From positions 1 through 64,000 of the forward strand of contig NZ_SWLG01000006.1 of assembly GCF_005747095.1 (NCBI RefSeq): a stretch of DNA of 64,000 nt. Reading direction: 5' to 3'. Both the position numbers and the translations under genes were made by a program. This stretch comes from Exobacillus caeni. Lineage in GTDB: Bacteria; Bacillota; Bacilli; Bacillales; Guptibacillaceae. The notes under the pieces are model-generated. The model searched no databases, was not told the DNA's origin, and was given only the letters and a program-made list of their open reading frames with translations. Positions 1 through 9,768 of this stretch are shown here, piece by piece (position 1 is the first letter of the stretch; the number at the start of each line of letters is the position of its first letter).

Positions 1-67
1 TCGTTTTAAAAGATATATGTAGCCGATATAAAATAAACAGGAAAAATTAATTAAACAGCCAAAAGAA

Positions 68-122
68 AAATCCGAACTGATATAAATTCTGATTAAAGAA
101 TTTTGAATCATAGTTCGGATTT
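68..122. terminator. Bidirectional terminator-like hairpin upstream of yicC-like gene
   Basis: An 11-base arm at 68-78 (AAATCCGAACT) pairs with 112-122 (AGTTCGGATTT); inside the loop AAATTCT and AGAATTT can pair as well. T-rich sequence follows on both strands, so it could end transcription from either side. The first 313 bases hold no gene that I can support. Confidence 0.5.
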
Positions 123-264
123 TCCTTTGGCTAAAATACTTTTGTCCCAGCCTCTTTTTCTTTATGCCGGTTTTCAGTTAAAATGTTGGCAGGGAAAACG
201 AATACCGGTTAAAAAAGATCTATTCCATTTTTATAGTTAAAACGGCATTCTACTTTTCCTATAC

Positions 265-293
265 TTGTTGAAGATGGTAAAATTGTTTAGAAT
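265..293 (+). promoter_or_regulatory. Probable SigA promoter of the yicC-like gene
   Basis: A -35-like TTGTTG at 265-270 and a -10-like TAGAAT at 288-293 are 17 bases apart, about 20 bases before the start codon at 314. The match is fair rather than perfect. Confidence 0.45.
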
Positions 294-313
294 AGATAAG
301 TGGATGTGATAAA

Positions 314-1189
314 ATGATTCGAAGCATGACAGGATACGGAAGAGCAAACTGCCAGATACACTCTATCTCTATTACGGTCGAAATGCGATCTGTTAACCAT
401 AGATATTGCGATATTACTTTCCGCATGCCAAAACATTTATTATATATAGAAGACAAAATGAAAAAAGTGATTCAAAAATATGTTAGCAGAGGAAAGTTAG
501 AAATTTATATCACGGTTGAGGGAGAAGGGCTGACTGCAAGGACATTGTCGATTGATTGGGATTTGATGGACCAGTATATCGAAGGATTGAAACAGGCAGA
601 AAAAAGATATGAGGTAAACGGCAATGTGAATCTGGACAGCCTCCTGAAAGTTGATGATCTTTTTACTGTGGTGGAAAAAGAAGCTAAGATTGAAAGTTTA
701 GAAGAGAAAATCATCGCTACAGTGGAAGAAGCTGCAGAAAAGCTATGCCGGATGAGGGAAAAAGAGGGCCGATCCCTTAAGGATGATATCGCCAACAAGC
801 TTGCAAGCCTTGAGAATTACTGGGAAGAACTTAACAGTTATTCAGACCGGGTTACCAAAGCTTATCAAGAGCGACTACATAAAAAGATTGAAGAGTTAAC
901 GAGTGATGCTGTGGTCGATGAAAATAGGATCCTGACAGAGGTTGCAATCTTTGCTGATAAAGCGAGCATTGATGAAGAACTAATAAGGCTGCGTTCCCAT
1001 GTCAAGCAGTTTTATTCCATTCTGACTGAGGAAGTTATCGGTAGGAAGCTGGATTTTCTCGTACAGGAGCTAAACAGGGAACTCAATACGATTGGTTCTA
1101 AGGCAAATGATTATAAAATCAGCCAGAAGGTTGTAGAAATGAAAAGTGAAATTGAAAAAATCAGGGAACAGGTCCAAAATATCGAATAA
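314..1189 (+). CDS. yloC: YicC/YloC family endoribonuclease
   Basis: The 291-residue product opens with the family signature MIRSMTGYGRA and ends in the conserved DUF1732 half, with DENRILTEVAIFADK near residue 200 and a helical C-terminus. YicC-family proteins are cytoplasmic metal-dependent endoribonucleases: YicC in E. coli acts with PNPase on small RNA, and YloC is the Bacillus homologue. The length is typical of the family. It heads the remA-gmk-rpoZ group as in B. subtilis. The start at 314 has only a weak GGATGTG ribosome site. Family assignment is sure; the cellular substrate is unknown. Confidence 0.9.
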   Translation: MIRSMTGYGRANCQIHSISITVEMRSVNHRYCDITFRMPKHLLYIEDKMKKVIQKYVSRGKLEIYITVEGEGLTARTLSIDWDLMDQYIEGLKQAEKRYEVNGNVNLDSLLKVDDLFTVVEKEAKIESLEEKIIATVEEAAEKLCRMREKEGRSLKDDIANKLASLENYWEELNSYSDRVTKAYQERLHKKIEELTSDAVVDENRILTEVAIFADKASIDEELIRLRSHVKQFYSILTEEVIGRKLDFLVQELNRELNTIGSKANDYKISQKVVEMKSEIEKIREQVQNIE

Positions 1190-1258
1190 GCGTTGCGGCA
1201 ACGTTTAAAAGTGATCGTAACGTGCAACAATAGAACAGTAATTCCAGGAGGAATATTA

Positions 1259-1519
1259 ATGAACATTAAACTAATCAACATAGGATTTGGCAATATCGTA
1301 AATGCGAATCGGATCGTTTCAATCGTTAGCCCTGAATCTGCCCCGATCAAGCGCATTATCACTGTGGCAAGAGACCGCAACATGCTTATCGATGCCACTT
1401 ATGGAAGAAGAACCCGTGCTGTAATTGTTGCTGACAGCGACCATGTTATCCTGTCTGCTGTTCAACCGGAAACAGTTGCACAGCGATTAATGAATAAAGA
1501 TGATCTTTCTGAAGATTAA
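1259..1519 (+). CDS. remA: Extracellular matrix regulator RemA
   Basis: The 86-residue protein starting [12 protein letters not shown] belongs to the RemA (DUF370) family. In B. subtilis RemA is a DNA-binding protein that forms ring-shaped oligomers and activates matrix and osmoprotection genes, countering SinR. The ATG at 1259 follows a strong CCAGGAGGA site; an upstream in-frame extension to 1193 has no ribosome site and is not conserved in the family, so it was dropped. Basic residues around [11 protein letters not shown] and GRRTRA would fit DNA contact. It lies between the yicC-like gene and gmk, as in B. subtilis. Confidence 0.9.
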   Translation: MNIKLINIGFGNIVNANRIVSIVSPESAPIKRIITVARDRNMLIDATYGRRTRAVIVADSDHVILSAVQPETVAQRLMNKDDLSED

Positions 1520-1523
1520 ATAA

Positions 1524-2374
<851 letters not shown>

Positions 2375-2383
2375 AACCGCTAG

Positions 2384-2417
2384 TAACAACCTATTTCCTG
2401 TAGGTTGTTATTTTTTT
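2384..2417 (+). terminator. Intrinsic terminator after rpoZ
   Basis: A perfect 10-base stem (TAACAACCTA at 2384-2393, TAGGTTGTTA at 2401-2410) with a 7-base loop is followed by seven T. It separates the gmk-rpoZ operon from coaBC. Confidence 0.9.
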
Positions 2418-2476
2418 CAATTACCAATTTTTATAAACAGTAATATTATTATGTTAACTAAAGGGCGGGGAAAACT

Positions 2477-3694
2477 ATGGTTTTAAAAAACAAACGGATT
2501 CTACTTTGTGTAACAGGAGGTATCGCTGTCTTTAAAGCTGCAGGCCTGGCGAGCAAGCTTTATCAAGAAGGTGCTGAGGTGAAAGTGATGATGACAGATT
2601 CAGCTAGAGAGTTTGTCACACCACTCACCTTTCAAACACTCTCACGAAATACCGTTTATATCGATACTTTCGATGAAAAAGACCCGGCCAGGGTTGCTCA
2701 CATCGATGTAGCGGATTGGGCGGAAATTGTCATTGTTGCACCTGCTACAGCTAACAGTATAGGCAAACTCGCAAGCGGGATTGCGGACGATATGGTTTCC
2801 ACAACACTTCTTGCAACCACGGCACCGGTTTTAATCGCACCTGCGATGAATGTACATATGTATGAGCATCCAGCGGTGAACAGAAATATGAAAATACTTG
2901 CATCAGATGGTTACCGATTTATTGAGCCGGGCGAAGGATTGCTGGCCTGCGGTTATGTAGGGAAAGGCAGGCTTGCAGAACCAGAGGAAATTCTATCAGC
3001 GATTAAACAATTTTTCCTGGAAGATGACCGGTTTTTAGAGGGGAAAAAAGTGCTTGTTACAGCCGGGCCAACAAGGGAAGCGGTAGATCCTGTCCGTTAT
3101 TTCACGAATCACTCATCTGGAAAAATGGGCTTTGCGATCGCCGAACAGGCCGCTAGCATGGGTGCTGAAGTAACACTTATAGCCGGACCGGTTAACCTGG
3201 AGACTCCTCCGGATGTTGAAAGGATCGATGTCTCTTCGGCACATGAGATGTACGAAGCGGTTATAAAACGATCCGCCGAATCTGATATTATCGTAAAAGC
3301 TGCTGCTGTAGCAGACTACAGGCCAAAGACGGTGTACGGACAGAAATTGAAAAAACAAAATGAAGAATGGTCAGTAGAAATGGAGAGAACAATCGATATA
3401 TTAAAAACGTTAGGAAAAAGAAAGCCATCCGGCCAGGTGCTCATTGGCTTTGCCGCTGAATCAGAGCGTGTTGAGGAGTTTGCGCTCGGTAAACTCGAAA
3501 AGAAGAATCTTGATATGGTCTGTGCCAATAACATTACACAGGAAGGGGCCGGCTTCAGTGTAGATTCTAACATTCTGACACTCTATAAAAAAGACGGTTC
3601 CAAAATAGAACTCCCTCTTCAGTCTAAAAAGGACGTTGCAATAAAAATTCTTCATGACGCTGTAAAGATGTTAAAGGAAAAGACTGTCACATGA
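2477..3694 (+). CDS. coaBC: Bifunctional phosphopantothenoylcysteine decarboxylase / phosphopantothenate-cysteine ligase
   Basis: The 405-residue fusion catalyses two steps of coenzyme A synthesis: ligation of cysteine to 4-phosphopantothenate (CoaB, C-terminal half) and decarboxylation to phosphopantetheine (CoaC, FMN-binding N-terminal half). Visible motifs are the FMN-site segment APATANSIGKLASGIADD, the CoaC PAMN segment, and the linker VLVTAGPTREAVDPVR that opens the CTP-using CoaB domain near residue 190. The ATG at 2477 follows GGGCGGGG. It overlaps priA by four bases (ATGA), as in B. subtilis. Confidence 0.95.
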   Translation: MVLKNKRILLCVTGGIAVFKAAGLASKLYQEGAEVKVMMTDSAREFVTPLTFQTLSRNTVYIDTFDEKDPARVAHIDVADWAEIVIVAPATANSIGKLASGIADDMVSTTLLATTAPVLIAPAMNVHMYEHPAVNRNMKILASDGYRFIEPGEGLLACGYVGKGRLAEPEEILSAIKQFFLEDDRFLEGKKVLVTAGPTREAVDPVRYFTNHSSGKMGFAIAEQAASMGAEVTLIAGPVNLETPPDVERIDVSSAHEMYEAVIKRSAESDIIVKAAAVADYRPKTVYGQKLKKQNEEWSVEMERTIDILKTLGKRKPSGQVLIGFAAESERVEEFALGKLEKKNLDMVCANNITQEGAGFSVDSNILTLYKKDGSKIELPLQSKKDVAIKILHDAVKMLKEKTVT

Positions 3695-6099
3695 TCGCAA
3701 AAATTATTGTGGACGTTCCTGCTAACCAGACAGACCGCCTCTTTGATTATGGCGTGCCAGAAAAATGGGAAGACTTGATAGAACCCGGTATGAGAGTAGT
3801 TGTTCCCTTTGGCCCAAGAAAAGTACAGGGATTCGTTGTCGATTTAGTAGAGGAAACGGAACTGGAAAAAGTAAGAAACATACAGGACATGATGGACGTA
3901 GACCCGGTTTTAACCCCGGAATTAATAGAGCTGGGTTTCTGGCTCACCGATGAGACCCTGTGCTTCGCTGTCTCTGCATTCCAGGCCATGCTGCCGGCCG
4001 CTATGAAAGCAAATTATAAAAAGAAAATTGTGGTCGCTGAAACATTTGACGGAAAGCTTGCAGAAGAAGTAAGCCGGTGGTTCGAGCACAGAAATGAAAT
4101 ACCCTGGGAGGACATAAAGGATTCGCAGGTCCTGCCCATTTTTAAAAAGGAAATTAAACGGGGAGCGCTTGAAAGTCAAGTTGTCGTAAAAGAGAAGACC
4201 GCACCGAAAACACAGGCTGCGTTAATCTTGCCTTATCCTAAAGAGGAACTGGAATCTCGGATGGAAGAGCTAAATGACCGTGCGGTAAAGCAAAAAGAAG
4301 TTTTGTCGCTTTTCTATGAAATAAACGCTCCGATTGCTATTCCCGAGTTAATCGAATTGGCAGATACAACGAGAGGAACGATAAAATCGCTCGTACAAAA
4401 AGGATTGCTAAAGCAAATAGAACAGGAGATATATCGGGATCCGTACAAGTTTAAAAGTTTTAAACCGAGTAAGCCTCTGGATTTGACGGAAGAACAAAGA
4501 AAAGCTGTAGAGCCGATTATGAATTCGCTGGATGAATCCTATCATAATACTTTTTTGCTTCAAGGGGTTACCGGAAGCGGTAAAACAGAAATCTACTTAC
4601 AAACGATCGCACACGCTTTGAATCAAGGGAAAGAGGCGATTGTCCTCGTTCCGGAAATCTCTCTTACCCCACAAATGGTGTCTCGCTTTAAAGGGAGATT
4701 TGGCTCTGACGTTGCTGTGATGCACAGCGGTTTATCAAAAGGGGAAAAGTACGATGAGTGGAGAAAAATACATCGAGGTGAGGTTAAAGTAGTAGTCGGG
4801 GCCCGTTCAGCTGTTTTTGCGCCGTTTAAAAACCTCGGTATCATCATCATCGATGAAGAACATGAAAGCAGCTATAAGCAAGAAGAAACGCCACGGTATC
4901 ATGCGCGAGATGTCGCGATCAAAAGAGCTAAGTACCACAGATGTCCAGTAGTCCTCGGCAGTGCAACACCTGCACTGGAATCTTTTGCTCGAGCCCAAAA
5001 ACAGGTTTATACCCTTCTGCAGCTCAAAGAACGAGTCAACAAACGGGAAATGCCTGATGTTGAGATTGTGGATATGAGAGAAGAATTGCGGAGCGGTAAC
5101 CGTTCGATGTTTTCAAAGCCTTTATTTGATAAACTCATCGACAGGCTTGAAAAGGGTGAACAAAGTGTATTATTACTAAACCGGCGCGGATACTCCACCT
5201 TTTTAATTTGCCGTGACTGTGGTTATGTGTTGGATTGCCCGCATTGTGATATCTCGTTGACGTATCACAAAATAAACCACATGATGAAATGCCATTACTG
5301 CGGATATGAACAAAGGGCTCCAAAAGTATGCCCGAATTGTACCAGCGAACACATTCGCTTTTTTGGTACAGGAACACAGAGAGTCGAGGAAGAGCTTGCA
5401 AAAATTCTGCCGGATGCAAGGGTGATACGGATGGATGTGGATACGACGAGGAGAAAGGGTGCGCATGAAAAACTTTTAGGACAATTCGGAGATGGAAAAG
5501 CAGATATACTTCTCGGTACCCAGATGATTGCCAAAGGCCTTGATTTTGAAAAAGTAACACTGGTTGGCGTTCTTGCTGCGGATGCCATGCTGCATCTTCC
5601 GGATTTTCGGGCATCTGAGAGAACGTTTCAGCTGCTTACTCAGGTCAGCGGCAGGGCAGGCCGCCATGAATTGCATGGAGAGGTGGTAATACAAACGTAT
5701 ACACCTGAGCACTACAGCATCCAATATGCATCCCACCATGATTTTGATTCTTTTTATGTAAAGGAAATGCAAGCCAGAAAACTTCACGGATATCCGCCTT
5801 TTTATTACATTACACTTATTAACATTTCGCATGAAGAAATAACAAAAGTGTTATCCGTCACGGAAAAGATAACCAATTTCTTAAAGGCGAATCTGTCTGA
5901 AAACAGTATTGTGCTTGGTCCTGTGGCCTCTGCTATACCGAGGATAAAAGATAGATATCGCTATCAATGCATGATAAAATACAAAGTTGAGCCAGACCTA
6001 AACCGGCTTTTAAAAGAGATCTTGAAGCGTTTTTCAAAAGAATTGACCAAAGATAATTTGCAAATAACAATTGATAGAAACCCTCACATGCTTATGTGA
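3691..6099 (+). CDS. priA: Primosomal protein N', replication restart helicase
   Basis: The 802-residue superfamily 2 helicase recognises stalled forks and reloads the replisome through DnaD/DnaB/DnaI in Bacilli. The sequence shows an N-terminal DNA-binding domain, a Walker A GVTGSGKTE near residue 292, a DEEH box near residue 388, and a zinc-binding insert with paired cysteines (CRDCGYVLDCPHC and CHYCGYEQ...CPNC) around residues 510-550. The length matches the B. subtilis protein. Start overlaps coaBC; a 60-base gap with its own AGGAGG then leads to def. Confidence 0.96.
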   Translation: MIAKIIVDVPANQTDRLFDYGVPEKWEDLIEPGMRVVVPFGPRKVQGFVVDLVEETELEKVRNIQDMMDVDPVLTPELIELGFWLTDETLCFAVSAFQAMLPAAMKANYKKKIVVAETFDGKLAEEVSRWFEHRNEIPWEDIKDSQVLPIFKKEIKRGALESQVVVKEKTAPKTQAALILPYPKEELESRMEELNDRAVKQKEVLSLFYEINAPIAIPELIELADTTRGTIKSLVQKGLLKQIEQEIYRDPYKFKSFKPSKPLDLTEEQRKAVEPIMNSLDESYHNTFLLQGVTGSGKTEIYLQTIAHALNQGKEAIVLVPEISLTPQMVSRFKGRFGSDVAVMHSGLSKGEKYDEWRKIHRGEVKVVVGARSAVFAPFKNLGIIIIDEEHESSYKQEETPRYHARDVAIKRAKYHRCPVVLGSATPALESFARAQKQVYTLLQLKERVNKREMPDVEIVDMREELRSGNRSMFSKPLFDKLIDRLEKGEQSVLLLNRRGYSTFLICRDCGYVLDCPHCDISLTYHKINHMMKCHYCGYEQRAPKVCPNCTSEHIRFFGTGTQRVEEELAKILPDARVIRMDVDTTRRKGAHEKLLGQFGDGKADILLGTQMIAKGLDFEKVTLVGVLAADAMLHLPDFRASERTFQLLTQVSGRAGRHELHGEVVIQTYTPEHYSIQYASHHDFDSFYVKEMQARKLHGYPPFYYITLINISHEEITKVLSVTEKITNFLKANLSENSIVLGPVASAIPRIKDRYRYQCMIKYKVEPDLNRLLKEILKRFSKELTKDNLQITIDRNPHMLM

Positions 6100-6159
6100 T
6101 ACGTGAATATTTTTATTGTTAAATAAGGGTAAAGCCTATAACTGACAGGAGGAACAAGT

Positions 6160-6642
6160 GTGGCAGTAAGAGAGATAGTGTTATATCCAAATGAAGTGTT
6201 AGAAATAGAATGTGAGAAGGTTACCGAATTTGACAGCGATTTGAAAAGGTTGATTGAAGATATGTTTGAAACAATGTATGAAGCAGAAGGTGTAGGGATA
6301 GCCGCTCCTCAAATCGGGATTGCTAAACAGGTAGCTGTAGTAAATATCGGAACAGAGGAAGCAGAACCGCTTGAGATGGTCAATCCTGTAGTTTTGGAAA
6401 CGGTTGGAGAAGAAGCAGGGCCTGAAGGGTGTTTAAGCTTTCCTGGTTTATTCGGCGAGGTGATCCGGCCGCACTCTGTTAAGGTAGAAGCCCAGGACCG
6501 CTCTGGGAATAGTTATACGATAGAGGCAGAAGGGTTTCTAGCAAGAGCGATCCAGCATGAGATCGATCACTTGCACGGTATACTTTTTACAGAGAAAGTA
6601 ACAAGATATTACAACGAGGAGGACTTGAAGCATGAAGAATAG
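6160..6642 (+). CDS. def: Peptide deformylase
   Basis: The 160-residue metalloenzyme removes the N-formyl group from nascent proteins. All three signature motifs are present: [10 protein letters not shown] near residue 45, EGCLSFPG near residue 88 and QHEIDHLHG near residue 130, supplying the Cys and two His metal ligands plus the catalytic Glu. The GTG at 6160 sits seven bases after AGGAGG and was chosen over another GTG two bases earlier in a different frame. Its end overlaps the fmt start by eleven bases, coupling deformylase and formyltransferase production. Confidence 0.96.
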   Translation: MAVREIVLYPNEVLEIECEKVTEFDSDLKRLIEDMFETMYEAEGVGIAAPQIGIAKQVAVVNIGTEEAEPLEMVNPVVLETVGEEAGPEGCLSFPGLFGEVIRPHSVKVEAQDRSGNSYTIEAEGFLARAIQHEIDHLHGILFTEKVTRYYNEEDLKHEE

Positions 6643-7585
6643 TGCTTTGTCGATCGTGTTTATGGGAACTCCTGATTTTGCCGTTCCTGTATTAAACCGG
6701 TTAATAAAAGACGGATTCCATATTGCTGGAGTGGTAACCCAGCCTGACCGACCTAAAGGCAGAAAGAGGGTTCTCACGCCACCACCCGTTAAAGTAGCTG
6801 CCGAAGACCACAATATACCAATCCTGCAGCCTGAAAAAGTAAAGCAGCCTGAAGAATACCAAAAAATACTTGCGTTAAAGCCAGACTTGATCGTGACTGC
6901 TGCATTTGGGCAGATTCTCCCGAAAGCACTGCTCGATTTTCCTGAATACGGCTGTATAAACGTCCACGCTTCTTTACTGCCTGAATTTAGAGGCGGAGCA
7001 CCGATTCATTATTCTATCTTAAAAGGGAAAAAAGAAACGGGAGTCACAATCATGTACATGGTTGAAAAGCTCGATGCGGGGGATATTATATCTCAGGTGA
7101 AGGTTCCGATCGAAGAAGAGGACCATGTTGGTACATTGCATGACAAGCTGAGCGTGGCAGGAGCCGAACTTTTATCTGAAACAATTCCAAAGCTCATTGA
7201 TGGCGAGGTGTCTCCTCAAAAACAAAATGAAGACGAAGTTACCTTCTCTCCGAACATTAAGAGAGAGGAAGAGGAAATAAACTGGTCTGAGTCCGGAGAA
7301 TCAATTTATAACCAGATACGAGGCCTGCATCCCTGGCCAGTAGCATATACAAGCCTGGATGGAAAAACCTTAAAAGTATGGTGGGGCGAAAAGGTACTTT
7401 TAAAATCAGCTTCTTCGGTACCAGGCACCGTAACAGGTGTTGAAGAAAACGGAGTTATTGTTTCCACAGGGAACGATACAGCCATTAAAATTACGGAATT
7501 ACAGCCTTCCGGTAAGAAAAGAATGTCGGCAGAACAATTCTTAAAAGGAAGAACGATTGAAATAGGTACGAAACTGGGTGAGTAA
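6632..7585 (+). CDS. fmt: Methionyl-tRNA formyltransferase
   Basis: The 317-residue enzyme transfers a formyl group from 10-formyl-THF to initiator Met-tRNA. The N-terminal GART-type fold shows the catalytic region [18 protein letters not shown] (Asn, His) and the downstream Asp in EKLDAGDI near residue 145; a C-terminal OB-like tRNA-binding domain follows from about residue 205. The ribosome site GAGGAGG lies inside def. Length is typical. It forms a tight def-fmt-rsmB unit. Confidence 0.96.
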   Translation: MKNSALSIVFMGTPDFAVPVLNRLIKDGFHIAGVVTQPDRPKGRKRVLTPPPVKVAAEDHNIPILQPEKVKQPEEYQKILALKPDLIVTAAFGQILPKALLDFPEYGCINVHASLLPEFRGGAPIHYSILKGKKETGVTIMYMVEKLDAGDIISQVKVPIEEEDHVGTLHDKLSVAGAELLSETIPKLIDGEVSPQKQNEDEVTFSPNIKREEEEINWSESGESIYNQIRGLHPWPVAYTSLDGKTLKVWWGEKVLLKSASSVPGTVTGVEENGVIVSTGNDTAIKITELQPSGKKRMSAEQFLKGRTIEIGTKLGE

Positions 7586-8939
7586 ATTGGCTAAAAATGT
7601 TCGTGAAGCGGCACTAGAAATCGTTGAGCAAATTAATAAGAACCAGGCATACAGTAACATTTTATTAAACCGCACGATTGAAAAATATAACTTGAACCGA
7701 AAAGATATCGGACTCCTTACAGAAATCGTCTACGGGACAATTCAAAGAAAACGTACGATTGACTTTTTCCTCGATGCTTTTCTTAAAAACAAAAAGAAAA
7801 TCGAAACCTGGGTATATTCGCTCTTAGAGTTATCGGTTTACCAGATGGTTTATCTTGATCGCGTCCCTGATAGGGCGGTGATCCATGAAGCAGTTGAAAT
7901 CGCTAAAAAGAAAGGGCATAAAGGCATCAGTGGCTTCGTAAATGGAGTTTTAAGAAGCGTTCAAAGGAAAGGAGTACCTTCTTTCTCCACTATCAAAGAC
8001 ACGGCGGAGAAGATCGCTGTGGAATATAGCCATCCCACATGGCTCGTAAAACGATGGATTGCGCAATACGGTGAAGAAGAGACAATAAACATTTGTAAGA
8101 TAAACCTCGAGCCCCCTCAGGTAACAGCAAGGGTAAACACTGCAAAAACGTCTGTTGGAGAAGTGATGGCACATCTGGAAGAAGAGGGCCTTACCGTTGA
8201 GAGGGGAGACTTATCGATCGATGGGATTAAGATTATCGACGGTTATTTACCGGGTACCAGGGCATTTAAAAATGGACTCGTTACGATTCAGGATGAAAGC
8301 TCGATGCTTGTAGCAAGAGGGCTTGATATAGAACCAGGCATGTCTGTTCTGGATGCTTGCGCTGCTCCGGGCGGGAAAACGACTCATATAGCGGAGCTGA
8401 TGAAAAATGAGGGACAGGTTTATTCGCTTGACCTTCATAAACACAAAGTGAAGCTAATTAAAGACCAGGTGAAGCGCCTTGGCCTTACAAATGTGGAAAC
8501 TGCAGCTCTCGACAGCAGAAAAGCTGGTGGCTTTTTTCAAGGAACACGGTTTGACAGAATACTTGTAGATGCTCCCTGTACGGGTTATGGCGTGATCAGG
8601 AGAAAACCGGATATAAAATGGAGTAAACAAGAAAAGGATGCAGAAGCGATTTCAGCGGTTCAAAAAGAAATTTTGCAAACTGTATCAACTCTGTTAAAAC
8701 CTGGTGGAAAATTGCTCTATAGTACGTGTACAATAGAAGAAGCGGAGAACCAGCGGGTGATCGAGGCTTTTTTAAAGGAAAACCCCGAATTCACTCAAGA
8801 TCGGACGCTAATCGAGAGACTGCCTGAAAAGCTTGGTCATTTTGTTGGAAATGATGATGGTCAGGTACAGATACTACCGCATTATTTTGGGACAGATGGA
8901 TTTTATATTGCCTGTCTCACCAAAAAAGGTGAAAACTGA
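7578..8939 (+). CDS. rsmB: 16S rRNA (cytosine-967-C5)-methyltransferase RsmB
   Basis: The 453-residue protein has an N-terminal NusB-like RNA-binding domain (about residues 5-135) and a C-terminal SAM-dependent methyltransferase with [15 protein letters not shown], the PC motif DAPCTGYG and the TC motif YSTCTIEE that carry the two key cysteines. It modifies 16S rRNA. The GTG at 7578 overlaps fmt; a TTG at 7587 with GGTGAG five bases upstream is an equally possible start, three residues shorter. In B. subtilis rlmN follows; here prpC comes next. Confidence 0.93.
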   Translation: MSKLAKNVREAALEIVEQINKNQAYSNILLNRTIEKYNLNRKDIGLLTEIVYGTIQRKRTIDFFLDAFLKNKKKIETWVYSLLELSVYQMVYLDRVPDRAVIHEAVEIAKKKGHKGISGFVNGVLRSVQRKGVPSFSTIKDTAEKIAVEYSHPTWLVKRWIAQYGEEETINICKINLEPPQVTARVNTAKTSVGEVMAHLEEEGLTVERGDLSIDGIKIIDGYLPGTRAFKNGLVTIQDESSMLVARGLDIEPGMSVLDACAAPGGKTTHIAELMKNEGQVYSLDLHKHKVKLIKDQVKRLGLTNVETAALDSRKAGGFFQGTRFDRILVDAPCTGYGVIRRKPDIKWSKQEKDAEAISAVQKEILQTVSTLLKPGGKLLYSTCTIEEAENQRVIEAFLKENPEFTQDRTLIERLPEKLGHFVGNDDGQVQILPHYFGTDGFYIACLTKKGEN

Positions 8940-9009
8940 TTTGGCTGCAGAATTTTTAGCTTGTTTTTTTGACAGGCGGCACAGTGGAAGGAAGAAACGA
9001 GGTGATGGC

Positions 9010-9762
9010 ATGCAAATAGTAACAAAATCAAATACGGGCCGTGTGAGGCCACATAACGAAGATAGTGCAGATGCCAGCAAAAGCTTAAGGGGAGACTATC
9101 TCGTTATTGTTGCAGATGGAATGGGCGGTCATCGAGCTGGTGATGTTGCAAGTTCGATGGCTGTCTCTTATCTGAAAGAGAAATGGAAAACAATCGAAGA
9201 AGCCTTTCTTCCTTCGACAGCAGAAGAATGGCTTGTGGATACGTTTAAATCAGCAAACCTTGAGATATTTAACTATGCACAAGAGCATTCCGAATGTGCC
9301 GGTATGGGAACGACACTGGTAGCGGCGATCGTTGCAGACAGTTTTGTAACGTTAGCACATGTTGGCGACAGCCGGGCATACATAGGAAACAAAAGTAGTT
9401 TTTCACAAAAAACGAACGACCACTCCCTTGTCAGCGAGCTTGTAAGAACAGGGCAGATTACAGAAGACGAAGCGGAGGGCCATCCTCGCAAGCACGTGTT
9501 ACTGAGGGCTCTTGGAACAGAAGGAGATATCAAGGTCGATGTGCAAACAATCGGTTGGGAAACCGGGGGTTTTGCATTGCTTTGTTCTGATGGTTTAACC
9601 AACAAGGTAAATGATAACACCCTTGAAAAAGTGTTGCGCTCCGAAAAGTCTTTGGAAGAACAGGCCCAGGAATTAATCGATCTGGCGAATGAAGCAGGAG
9701 GAGAAGATAATATTACAGTTGCACTTATTAACTATTTATCCCTTGAAGAGCAAGGCGAGTGA
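9010..9762 (+). CDS. prpC: PP2C-type protein serine/threonine phosphatase
   Basis: The 250-residue protein removes phosphate from PrkC and its targets (for example EF-G and YvcK in B. subtilis). The metal-binding PP2C motifs are visible in order: VRPHNEDS near residue 11, ADGMGGHRAGD near residue 35, GDSRAYIG near residue 120, SDGLTNKV near 195 and GGEDNITVA near 230. The ATG at 9010 follows GAGGTGAT; an in-frame upstream extension into rsmB is not used because it lacks family similarity. It is followed six bases later by its kinase partner prkC. Confidence 0.95.
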   Translation: MQIVTKSNTGRVRPHNEDSADASKSLRGDYLVIVADGMGGHRAGDVASSMAVSYLKEKWKTIEEAFLPSTAEEWLVDTFKSANLEIFNYAQEHSECAGMGTTLVAAIVADSFVTLAHVGDSRAYIGNKSSFSQKTNDHSLVSELVRTGQITEDEAEGHPRKHVLLRALGTEGDIKVDVQTIGWETGGFALLCSDGLTNKVNDNTLEKVLRSEKSLEEQAQELIDLANEAGGEDNITVALINYLSLEEQGE

Positions 9763-9768
9763 TAAAAT

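Noticed and set aside
5135-5614. 159-residue antisense frame opposite priA
   Set aside because: Shadow of the priA zinc and helicase region without a start signal.
8833-9009. N-terminal extension of PrpC into rsmB
   Set aside because: The extension overlaps rsmB, has no PP2C similarity, and a good GAGGTGAT site precedes the ATG at 9010.
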